Part shown: positions 23,346-34,118 of the stretch, piece after piece
How the letters are laid out: each line of letters opens with the position of its first letter
Numbering within the stretch: position 1 is the stretch's first letter
Assembly (NCBI GenBank): GCA_907165065.1
Contig: OU015529.1
Coordinates: 10,239,554-10,303,553, forward strand
Source: Caprimulgus europaeus
Lineage: Eukaryota; Chordata; Aves; Caprimulgiformes; Caprimulgidae
DNA length: 64,000 nt
Direction of reading: 5' to 3'
The notes under the pieces: model-generated
Database searches by the model: none
Seen by the model: only the letters and a program-made list of their open reading frames with translations
What the model was told of the DNA's origin: nothing
Program-made: the position numbers and the translations under genes

Positions 23346-26300
23346 TATGCACATAAGCATTTTTGAAAATTTTTATTTTCATTGCAGTCACTCAGAACAA
23401 ACTTTAGCCTGCTGCATATGTTTTAAATAAAGGATCCAAGCATAAGAGATAAAAAGAACACTACTCAAGGTCCTCCTCCAGCACGAATGAATTGTACTCA
23501 CCCTAGATGCATGCAATGGTTAAACTTCCATGGCAGCTTTATGAGCTTCTTTTATAAAACTTTATTGACTCACACATTCTCAAGTGGTGGCTCCGACTCT
23601 ATTTTCATTTAGGTACAGTATGTATGTTCAAGATGCCTTTGGTCCTCTGCTTCCCTATTTTTTTGACGTATAGGATTCCTGACCGATGCCTTCAAGTACA
23701 GACTGTGCGAGGGAGGGTAACACAGGCATCTTTTATTACCCATGGTCTTCAATAACTCAGCAGCTAAACAAGCCAGAGGAGAAGAAGAGAGACCTATGAA
23801 CTCAAGCACGAAGGATACTGTGTGGATCAGCTGGAGGGAAGTCGGGAACGAAGTGGGTTCAACTTGGAAACTGCAAAGTTGTTGAAAGTCGCATGCCCTG
23901 CAGAAAAGACTCGTCCGACACAGACAGAATTCTGTAGCAGCTGGGAGTTGCAGGCACAGCTGGCTTAAAAACTATCACTTCTTATAGGAAAAGGCAAGGA
24001 AAGATTCTTTTTTTAGCAGATAGTGCAAGCATTGTCTTTGGCTGATTCTTCTGGTAGTGCAGGTATGGTAGGAAGAGGATGGATGGTGTGAATTTGTAAT
24101 TCTGATTACAAAGGCAACAGCTGGCTCTCCCTGCTTTGATTGCCAGGTGTTCATCTGATGCCACATGTTCATTTCTGTGCCTTTTATAAATATGCTGAAC
24201 AAATGAAAGTGCCCATATTCCCCTTTCCTGCACTTGAATTTAAATGCAGTTCTGTGCAAAATAAATAGTATAAACTTAGCTGTGGGGGTCAAGCAGAAAG
24301 CCCAGCTAATTAGTCAGACAAATAAAGGAATTGAGGTTTCCACTGCCCTACACATTTTTCACAGAACTTTGCTATTTTTCCTGCACTTGAGCTCTCCTTC
24401 TCCACTGCTCGGTACTCCCCTGCTGTGGAGCAGGCAGAGCCCTGGCACATGCTGGTGATATGCTCCAACCCTGGGCCCAAATTCCAAGTTTGGTGATCCA
24501 AAATAAGCAGAGGTGGCAATGGCAAACTCCGGGTTTCCATCAGCCAGCACTGGAGCTGCTGTGGGCACAAAAGCCATTGAGAAATGATTCCCCACCTGAA
24601 AATGCCCATTTTCCTCTGCCACGTTGCCCATCTTTTGTTTGTACTCTGTCTCTTTAGAATGAGCTTTGGACTAACCAGAAGGATCTGCTTTTTATTGATT
24701 TTATAACAGAGCCTAGAGATCCCTAAGTGCCCTAAGGATCTGGAATGTGAGTCCTGTGAGAGAGCAGCTTGCTGCTGCCCCGAGGGACTAAGGCTTTCCC
24801 CTGTGGCAGAAGGAAGAGAAGCAGAGCGAGAACATGGAGGAGCAGAAGACAAACCAACAGTGAAATACATCTGCCCTTCTCTGCAGCTGGTGCGACCGAT
24901 CCAGCTATTCTCACACACGTGAGCCACTTCTCTCTGGTAAGTCCAACTGATCAGCGCACAGGAGTGAACATGAGCAGTCCTTTTGTGCAGTCATCACTGT
25001 GAAGAAGAACTTCCAGCCTGTGCTTTCCCAGTTACAGCCATGGTAGAAATCCATTTCAGGATATGCCATACCATTCCCATGTCGTTGCTGCCTGGGTCTC
25101 CACTATCTCAAGCACATACAAGATCCTGCAGGCTTCTGCTGTGAAAAACATTCCCCATAACCTCCTACAAATACAAATTGTTGTGTTCTCCCCACCCACC
25201 CCAAAATACCTAGATCTGTGACTGCCTTGCTGTTGCTTGTGAGACTGTACAAAACATGTCCTCCAGAATGAGGCCTGGGGTGATGCCTACAGCTGCTGCA
25301 TCCCAACCATGGACATCTATTGCTGGAGCAAGAGTGCCTGTCTTTATGAGGTAACAGCCATAGCAGATCCAGCAGGATCTACCTGAGCTCAGCCCTCAAA
25401 ACCAGAGACTGGTCACAGAGAGGCATACATTAGTGACATCTTACAATGACAACAAGGCTCATCTCCTCCGCCCTGGATGACTGGAAAGTGTTTCAGAAAG
25501 CAGCATGCACCACCATGATGAGATGCACACTTACCATGTAACATTAAAATTACGTCAAAAGGAAAAGTCTGACCTGCAGTCATCCGTGAAAAGATTATTT
25601 TACACACAAACCAGCAGCTGAATACAATTGTTGGTCAGCTTGACAAAAACCAAACAGAGGTAGGAGAAATGCAGAGGAATCGTGCACGTTAACTGGCACA
25701 ACCGCTGGAAAAACACACTGAGCACAGACCCTCTGTGCCCGGGAAGAAATGAAGCGTGATTTGCCCTGCTGCACAATAACAGATGCTCAAAAAACAATTT
25801 GCAGAATAAATTTATGTGTGCGTATCTGTATAGGTGGATACTTGTGGACAAAAAACTTTTTATAGCCCAAAGTTCTTTCTTCTGCCCCATGAACACTTCA
25901 AGTTTTTGTCCAAAATAATGGCTTAAGGCTAGAACCATTTGTATTTTTAAAAATCACATTTTTAAAAACTAACGTAACTAAAACATTACATACTTGAGTT
26001 TTCCCTTTAGCACATCTTAATTAACGTGAAGTTTGGGTTGAAACCCAAAAGATAGTATTTTTTAAAAATTGCTTGGCAAAGGAACATTTTTACCAGTATT
26101 TTGCCACTTCTTTACCAATACCTTTTCATTTTTAGTTACTGAAAATGCAAAGTGATCGAGCAGTTGTACCAAACAAGGATGTGTAATGGTTATTTGATAG
26201 CAGAAAAGAACTGAGTTATCAATAAAACAAAACCAATTTCATCCTGTGAACAGAGGAAATTGTGTTTCTGTCAAACCAAATATTAAAACCACAACAAAAT

Positions 26301-29177
26301 TAGATTCAAGTAGAAAAAATGAAAGATCTGAAAGAAAAAATATTCCAGCACTAGTAATATTTAATGGAAAGAAGAAGCCAAGAGAGATAAAAGAAGTTAA
26401 GGAGTGATAATAAGCAGAAAACTAAAAATGGTTGCCACAGAACATGGCACTGAATAAAAAATTGGCAAATAGACATTAGGAACATAAATGCAAAGAAATC
26501 ATAACACTGGGAGGAAGTTCTTACCCATGACTAGCCTGACTGCAATCAAATTACACATTCATTTTAGAGTGTCATGTTGGCAGGGAGGGACTGCAGACCT
26601 AGTGGAAATCGGGTGAAAAGCAACGACAATAGCAACTTCAGCTTTCCGTAGCTGTGGAAACCCATTTTATAAATGAAATGTAAGGGATTACCATTTCTGT
26701 TTCACTTGGCTAAAAAGGAGATGAGTTACAGATACTGAAGGAAATTCTCTTCTCTCTCTACCTCCCCCAATGTTCACATCAATTTGAGCAGAGCATGCTA
26801 GGGGTAGGCAGGAAAAGAGAGACTGGAATTAAGATATTCTCTTCTATCTTGTGGAGAGCAGACTCTTGTGGAATCATTGGAAGTGAGAAAAGGGAAATTT
26901 TAAGCAGATTCCAGCCTGACTTGTTAGGAGCTTGACTGGACCAGAACCAGCAAATCTGCTCCAGGCCACACGCAAGGCTCTCAGGAAGCTGGAAGAGATG
27001 TTTGTAGCACGCAGAACTATCTGGACTTCTTCAAATGAAAACCTCTTACCTGTTTGGTTTTTTTGCTTGGTTGGTTGGTTGGGGTTTTTTTCAGAAATAG
27101 AACTTTTTTCCTTTTTGATCCTTTCCCCCCTGTTTTAGTAGCTTCTACACCTCTCTATATTCTTGGCACGTTCTCTGTTTCCAGCTCGTAATTGTTTCTG
27201 GACGTAATTTGAGGACTTTGGGCTTCTGCCTGACTACTTGGAGAAGTGGGAACAGTGGCTTCTGAGGTAGGTGGGATCCTCTGAACCAATGTTTTGCAGC
27301 AGGAGCTCTCTCTTTCTCTCTTGTGGTAGATATGCCCAGGATGAAGAAGAAGAAGGTCTAGTGTGATATGGAGCCAGCCATGTATCTGCTATGGATTCAA
27401 CGAGTTGTTAGAACAATTGATAATACCATTCCCTTAGAGGTGAAATGTTTATGCCACACTACGTATCCCAAAGTAATGTTTATCCTTTGACAGGTCCTTG
27501 AAACCATAATAAAAAATTATTAGCTATGATGGTAGTGGGGACCACCATGGGCACCAGCATCAATCTAATATGTCCCATTGCATAATTCCTGGTGGGGAGG
27601 CACCAGGGCTGCCCCAGCCAGCTCACCCTTGCATCTCCCATGCCTTATCCACCAAACAGACTCTTCTCGCTACCCTCCTTAAGGATTTGCAAAGTCAGTG
27701 CCAAAATGCCCTTCCCATGGCAAATCAAAGGCAAGAGCCACGGAGAACCTGGGAGGATGGACTCCCAGTGTCAAGCCTCAACCATTGCACAGCACAGCCA
27801 CTCTCCTGATAAGAACAAACAAAATTTTGCTGCTTTTAAACCTGAAGTGTAAATGGGCAATATTAGTGGCTTTTGCAAAGATACAGTTAAAGTTTTTGCT
27901 TGTTTCCTTAATCAAATATGTGTGGTTTTGAAGCAATTTGGAGAAAAGGAGGGAAATATTCTCTTTTTATTAGCTCCTGCTAGCCTGCAGGAAAATAACT
28001 AAGTTTTTTTAAGACAAATTATTTTGAGAAGTTGGAAATCCAATTACAAGTGGAATGGCGCCAAGTAGTACTCCAGTATGAGAGAACTATGAATCTTAAT
28101 GCTGATTTTGTACTACATGAGAGGGAAAACTGAGAACTTTGAAGAAATGCAGTCTTTGTTCCTGAGTTATACAATTAATGAAACGCAAGACATGTTTAAA
28201 AATGTTTATGCTTTTATTAGTGAGTCCCTAGGGTGACTTGGTATAACATTATTTCATAGTTTCTATAGTCTGAGTTGTGAATCCCCAATTAGGATATACT
28301 TTCTATCTTCTCCCCTCCTTTTCTCCTTTACTGCTTCTAGGAAAGTAAGAGTTCTTTGTGTTTCAGTTTTTTATAAGATGTTGCATACTGTTCTCTGCAC
28401 TCCACAGTGACTTCTTGGACATCAGCCTGGGTCAGGACAAACAAGAGAGTAGCTCCAGGACTGCTCAGCTGAGATCACTGGAGGGCCACTCTCAAAAGCA
28501 AGGTGGACAGACCAGGTCATCTCAGTCTCTGTCCGCCTCCTACTACTGCCTGACTGGTTGGAAAATAACATGGATTTCATCTCACTTTCTTCCTGTCTTC
28601 ACCCCTCCTTCAAACAAAAGCAGCAGTTCTTCCCAACAGCTGATGAAACAAAACCTGTTTCATCCCAAGTGAGCTATTTTGGCCCCCTTGGAATTCCTCC
28701 CTTTATTGAACAGCTGACCTGGGAGGGGTTTTTGTGTTCACCAGGTGGGCTGGGAAAACCAATTAGCAGAGGTAGAAGGAAGGACAGGCTTTACGTGGCT
28801 ACAGGTCAGGATGGGGATTTGAGACTGAGGTTCAGTTCTCAGCTCTGCAGCAGACAACTTCACTCACCTTGGTGAGAGTATTTATAGCCTCTTCACTTGG
28901 CATGTGTAAAGGAAGAGGGTAATACTCCCCTTTTACTCCTGCTTCCTCTCTCATTGGAGAAGAGACCATCTCTTGCTGTGCTTACAGTCTCTAGCACTAT
29001 AAACTGGCCCAATTTGGCTTCAGAGCTGTAAATGCTGAAATTTAGCAGATGTTTATTCACAATGAAGTGAATCAGATGCCCAAACACTCTGATGTGTCTG
29101 TGGTCAGATCCCAGTCCCTGGGAAAGCTCTTCTGCACTGATTGTTACCTGTTCCTTTTTCAGCATCACAGCATGAGG
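23346..29177. other. Intergenic DNA, nothing recognised
   Basis: AT-rich sequence with a purine-rich stretch near 26320-26420 and GGTTGG-type low complexity near 27068-27082. The longest open frame in the window, 205 codons at 24310-24927 minus, lies here. It has no recognisable domain and overlaps frames in both orientations. No gene is supported. Confidence 0.55.
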
Positions 29178-29325
29178 TAGCTGCATGGTCTAGTAAGAAA
29201 TTATAATTCTCACTAATTTTTCTAATTCTCATAATTCCTACCTACACACCCTGGGCGGGTAACTTAAATTCTCTATTTCCCTAAGCTTATCAATCTATTG
29301 GAGGAAAATAGGAAATCTATATTAA
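29178..29325 (+). mobile_element. MIR-like SINE remnant
   Basis: GCTGCATGGTCTAGTAAGAA (from about 29180) resembles the 5' part of MIR-type elements. CCCTGGGCGGGTAACTTAAA, then TTCTCTATTTCCC, resembles the MIR core (the 'ccttgggcaagtcacttaacc...' segment). The middle is degraded. This is by-eye similarity to a remembered consensus. Confidence 0.5.
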
Positions 29326-29690
29326 TTTTCTTATTCTTATTCTTATAATGATAACTGGCCCAAGTGCTAAAGTAAACTAAGACAGAACAACACAAAATCA
29401 CAAGTCTTCCAGAAAAATCATTATATCTAATGCTGTATGTGATATTCTGAAAATATTAGATACATTTTCACTGTCACTCTGAAAAAAATCTAAAAGTATA
29501 GCCTGACAATAAAATTAGAGGCTAAGAAATGAGAGAATTCTTCACTTCTAGGGAGATGAAGAATGTTTGCCTTGGATTCATAACCTCTCAGATGTTTCAC
29601 TAGCAGGTTTAATTTGATTAGCAATTACAACTCTAGACCCTAATATTATTAACCTTTGGCTGTTTTCAAGGAAACAGTTGTTTCTTGACA

Positions 29691-29765
29691 CTTTCTGTGA
29701 GCCTTGGACAAATGATGTCACCTTTATGAATCATTAGTTTCCCCACATATAAAATGGGATGAACC
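29691..29765 (+). mobile_element. MIR-like SINE core remnant
   Basis: TGTGAGCCTTGGACAAATGA, then an ACCT segment, then AGTTTCCCCACATATAAAAT and GGGAT follow the MIR core order, including the 'agtttcctcatctgtaaaatggg' end. The similarity is stronger than in the copy at 29.2 kb. MIR-type CORE-SINEs occur as ancient low-copy remnants in amniotes. Confidence 0.65.
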
Positions 29766-30235
29766 AAAGAATCAGGAAGCAAAATCTTAAAAAAACAAAT
29801 GGCACTTGGTGCCTAAGTCCTGTCAATGATCCATTCTGCATTTGTAAGGAACCTCTCATGAAGTATTTATACTAATGATAACGAAAGTCAAACAATGGGA
29901 AAGGTGGTCCTTCTTGCTGTAGGGACTATTCCTGGGAAGCAATGTAACTCAAAAGCTTTACAGACTGAATTAGGTGTAATCCTTACGGGATCACTAGCAG
30001 CTCATAAATAACTTTTAATGAGATTTCCAGCAAGTAAAATCGCACATGGGAGGGGAAAAACAGAGAGAGCGAGGGAAAGAGAAGGGAAAAAAAATGCAAG
30101 AGAGAATCTCAATAAAAAATTAAAATGTTCATGCTATCCCCCTGTTGTTTCATATGTGTACACAAAAAGAAAGCAGGGATGCTTTCAGTACGGCATTATT
30201 AGTACCCAAAATATTTAATTAACTGATACAAAAGA

Positions 30236-30290
30236 GGAAAGACTTGCTAAAGGTCACCACAAACACAGTGACACTGGCCACTAATCTATG
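30236..30290 (-). mobile_element. MIR-like SINE core fragment, antisense
   Basis: GAAAGACTTGCTAAAGGTCA, then CCACAAACACAGTGACACTG, resembles the reverse complement of the MIR core (acttgcccaaggtcacaca...). The fragment is short and diverged. Confidence 0.4.
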
Positions 30291-30639
30291 GAAACTTATA
30301 GAGCTAAATCTAAAGCATGTTCCAGAGTTAAGCAGGGAAATAAATCAAGGTTTGCAAATGTCATTTAAGTTTTCACCTGTCCCAAGATTCAAAATTATTG
30401 GCTTCACAATGAAAAGCATATGTTGCACCCCTTGCCTAGGGAATAGTAATGAAGTGAGGCAGACACTCTCCAGTTCTACACTACCATCTCTCCCCTCTTT
30501 ATTTCCCATCGAGTAAAAATAATTACTATATACTTGAGGGAGCATTTCTCTCAGTCTGCCGATAACTGCTGCCATGTTTGCTCTTCATGAGCTGCTCTTC
30601 TTCCTTGTGGGACTATGATTTGATTTATGAGAAAATAGT
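30291..30639. other. Intergenic DNA
   Basis: Nothing is recognised between the MIR-like fragment and the candidate regulatory block. Confidence 0.55.
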
Positions 30640-31010
30640 TGGCAAATTGCGATGTCCATCTTGATGGATGACATCATTTGGGCCATTTTGCTGATCATGT
30701 ATGACTAACTTTTTTTTTTTAGTGCTGTTGCAATTGATCAAGTGCTGCAGCACAGCTGAGTTAAGGAGAGGAGTTGGGCGGGGAGGGGGGGATGGAGGGG
30801 TGAGGGAAGGAAAGAGGTGACAATTGCCTGCGCTCTGTAGGAACTGGAATGGCATTCACAGAGCAGAATCCCCTCTTTTTTGGTTCAGCTGTAATCTAAT
30901 TGAAGAGAAATATAAATTTTATAGACTGAAAATAACACAATGTATATACAACAACGGGATTAAATGTAAATGCCCCAGCCCACTGCATTAAAATTAAAGG
31001 AAAAAAAAAG
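30640..31010. promoter_or_regulatory. Candidate regulatory block with G-quadruplex and palindrome
   Basis: The block combines several motifs: the CRE-like TGACATCA at 30669-30676, the perfect 12-bp palindrome GTGCTGCAGCAC at 30742-30753 overlapping an E-box CAGCTG at 30753-30758, and a second CAGCTG at 30886-30891 followed by TAATCT. A G-quadruplex motif at 30776-30806 has G-runs of 3, 4, 7, 4 and 3 with short loops. The rest is unique AT-rich sequence. Motif co-occurrence is suggestive of an enhancer, but individual motifs of this size are expected by chance. Confidence 0.35.
30776..30806 (+). repeat. G-quadruplex motif
   Basis: Five G-runs of at least three (30776-30778, 30780-30783, 30785-30791, 30797-30800, 30804-30806) are separated by 1-5 bases. 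This fits the standard intramolecular quadruplex pattern. Confidence 0.75.
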
Positions 31011-31704
31011 AAAAAGAATAAAACTTGAGTATCATGTTTTATGCTGAGCCCTCTATGTCTAATCCCTTTGGCACCTGAATTATATTACCACTCATTACAG
31101 TTAACTGCTACCGTATATTATGTAGGAAGGGCGGTAGATGTGTGTCCTCTAGGCCAGGTTTGACATCCACAGAGTTATGTGATTTACAGATGCCTGCTTC
31201 AAATTTTAAGAGATCTTGATTAGGCTAAGTCCCTGCTTTTTGAGATCTCTGCAATCCTTTGACTATTAAGTCATCCCTGAAAGATTACCAGGAAACCAAA
31301 TCTACTCCCAGTGAGTTGATCAGACAGCAGTCCACAACACCCTGGGAAGGTCTGCAGGTTGATCAGGAAGGGTTGGTAGCTGTGTTTGTCTTAGACAGGC
31401 CACAGCCAGGCATGTCTGGAGGGAATCCTGCAGAGCTGAGCATGTCCTTATGAACTGTGGGTAGATCAGTATGCATCTGGCTGGTGCATGGAGATAGACA
31501 CCCAGGGCTGACCACCAATGGATCTGGGTGGGAAATAGAAAGAGAAGCTTGCAGCACATTTGGAAAGGACAGTTGTACTTTAATGCCTTTCCAGAGGTTC
31601 TCAGTAAACTTTGATGTGTTTTCACAGTCACAGATCCTGACTATGTCTATGTGTGTGAAATCAATCTATCTACATCCTCCAATGTTGTCTAACCTCCTCT
31701 AGTA
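31011..31704. other. Intergenic DNA
   Basis: No gene or repeat family is recognised. Frames of up to 103 codons overlap on both strands without similarity to known proteins. Confidence 0.5.
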
Positions 31705-31970
31705 CTTAAAAGGATGTTATTGAGAAGACAAAACCAGTCCTACAATGGTAAGAACCACTTCTGGATGACAAGGGACAACTGACATTAGCTGAAAGAAGGA
31801 ACATTTTCACCATGAGGACAATCAAACAGCAGGGTTCCCAGAGAGGCTGAGCTGATGCCATCCTTGGAAGTTTTTGGGATGCAACCAGATAAATCCCTGA
31901 GCAACCTACTCCAACCTCATCACTGAACCTTTCTTGGACAGGAGGTTGGACTAGAGACATCCTGAGGACA
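31705..31970 (+). mobile_element. CR1 LINE fragment, diverged 3' region
   Basis: Several CR1 3' landmarks appear in order: GACAAGGGACAACTGACATT, AGAAGGAACATTTTCACCAT followed by GAGGA, CCCAGAGAGGCTGAGCTGAT, AACCTACTCCAACCTCATCA, and AGGAGGTTGGACTAGAGACA. The terminal 'gaggtcccttccaacc' and 8-mer repeats are missing, so the fragment is eroded or truncated at its 3' end. It is more diverged than the copy at 12.8 kb. Confidence 0.85.
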
Positions 31971-33029
31971 AAGAGTCATGCAGTCAGTCCTGCCGTTCCC
32001 TCAAGCCAGTCTCCACTTGATCCAAGCTGACTGCTCCTTAGAGATGAATCTGCTTTAATATTTGGGAGATCTTGTTAGCAAGGTGTTGACACACATGCTT
32101 TGCCATGCATGTTTCAAATCTTTTCAACTAGTCAAACTTTTAAGGATATTGCAGGCAGCAGTACTCAAGCCAGAGCTTCAAACTTCAGGCTCTCCTGAGC
32201 GTGCTGTAGGGCAGCAAACCTCAGGGAGGGTCTCCTCTGCAGCGAGGAGGGATGAGGCCTCAAACTTTGGCTTCTTGAGGGACAATATACCAAGAGAGGC
32301 AATGCATGGAACAGCTCTGAAATGTCCTTCTGTGCCAGGTGAAGACTGCACCTAAATTAGAGCTACTTGATGCCAGCTACAGTCTTCAAAATGTTCATCA
32401 GTCCGACAAAGGGACTGCTCCTCCAGGAACAGAAGGTGTCAATGGTGCTACTGATTAGAAAAAAAACCAAAGAAAATATTTGATGAATTTTTCAAGAACT
32501 TTATATCCTGCAAATTTCCTTCTCAGATAATATATTTGTAAACTGGATTGTATTAACATTGCCTCCACACAGCACGTGTATTTTTCTTTTGAATCGGTTT
32601 AGCCAACTGCTGCCTCAGATTTGAAAACACTCTCTTGTCTATCTGGAAGGCATATTTGTAGATTGGATTTTCCAGTATTGTATCTTCCAAGGGATTTTTC
32701 TTAAAATGATGAACAAGCTATGAAAATCTAGGGTCCTAGATATTTCTCTCTTCCAGAGGCCGCTCTGGATTTTTGGTTGACTCTAGGGCAAACATTTACC
32801 TGTAGACTTCAATAGACAGTTGATAAAACTGTCTTCATCATGTCTAGGTGTCCTTCTGAGGATGTACCTATAGAACATATCCATTATTCAGTATTTCCAG
32901 CATATTAGGTTTGCCAAGGGGAGCTGAAAATAAATCTGTTCTATAACTAGGGAATAAAAAATATGTTCAGGAGAATAAAAAATGAGTACTTTTCTATGTC
33001 TCAGTATTTCTGTTCTCAATACATCAATA

Positions 33030-33170
33030 GTGTTTTTTTCTATTTTTTTTCTTTTTTCTTCTTTTGGATAGGTCACTTAATTCTTTCATGGACATACTTG
33101 GTGGGGATTGTGTTTTGGCTTTTTTTGTGGGTTTTTTTGTTTTTTGGGGTTTTGGGTTTTTTTTACCTGG
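33030..33170. repeat. T-rich and TTTTGGGG-like low-complexity tract
   Basis: Pyrimidine-rich T/C sequence is followed by alternating T-runs and G-runs (for example TTTTGGGGTTTTGGG). It is not a regular tandem array. Confidence 0.65.
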
Positions 33171-34092
33171 TTTTCTTATTTTGGTGCAAGGGGCAATACA
33201 TAAAAATTTACAAGGTTTAAGTTTTCTTTACATTTCCTAAATGCATGCATCTGCTTTTCTCATTAACTAACTGCTGCTCACTGATGGACTCCCTGGACTT
33301 ATAATTCATGGTAAAACACTTTCTGCACATTTCAGTGTTTCATTGTTTTATTGAATGGTCACAGCCTTTTACCAAGGCTGATTTTTATCTGTTGCTGCAC
33401 TTCTTCAGCCAACTTTATCATGTTGATATTATAATTTTCAAAGGAATTTCCTTTCTCCCCCTTCTCTCTCCTAGCTGTAATCTAAAGTGCATAACTTTAT
33501 TGCTATCTGAATCCTGCCAAAAGCACACTTTTACGGTACCAGTTATCCAGCATGTCCTGTAGAAGTGTGGGACATAGAGAGAACAGAGTGTTTCATATAA
33601 ACTGTTTTCCCATTAACTATAACAATAATAATCTTGAAATACCGTGTTTCATCTGAAGATCTCTCTCTCCCTCAAAAAGCTTCCAAGTTGGTCAATTAAA
33701 GCTGAGAATCTCCTGGCTTGGTAGGAATGAGCAGATTAGCTCAGGCTAGCCCTGAGGTCATCCTGACACATTTATGATAAAATATGGGAAAAAAGTTGGA
33801 AGGGATGTGCCTTCCCCCCCGCCATTGCTCCAGCATTGAAAGATTCAGAGCATTTCCTGGTAGATCATGCCAGCCCCATGGCACTGGCCTTGGATACAGC
33901 TTCCAGAAAGACCAAGTGGCCCAGGCCATGAAATAACATGGTTCAGAAAAAGGACAAAGGACATCATTATTAAGCCTGTTATAGCTGCATGGACTCTGGA
34001 GCTCACTGGGCTGCCCGAGACACCAGCCTCAGGGATGGGAAATGCTGAAGCCCTGACACCACCACTCTTTCTTGGTGCATCTTTCACAGGTG

Positions 34093-34118
34093 CACAGATG
34101 CACCACTCTGCATCTGTG
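34093..34118. repeat. Perfect 10-bp stem, 6-base loop hairpin
   Basis: CACAGATGCA at 34093-34102 is exactly complementary to TGCATCTGTG at 34109-34118. Pairing beyond the stem is broken after one mismatch. It is too short for a typical microRNA precursor. Confidence 0.6.

Noticed and set aside
24310..24927. 205-codon open frame on the minus strand, the longest in the window.
   Set aside because: It has no recognisable domain and overlaps other frames on both strands in a locally GC-richer stretch. Such a length is unusual but possible by chance in 64 kb read in six frames.
33770..33860. Possible minus-strand CR1 end (GTTGGAAGGGATGTGCCTTC).
   Set aside because: Only a short string resembles CR1, and the neighbouring sequence does not follow the consensus.
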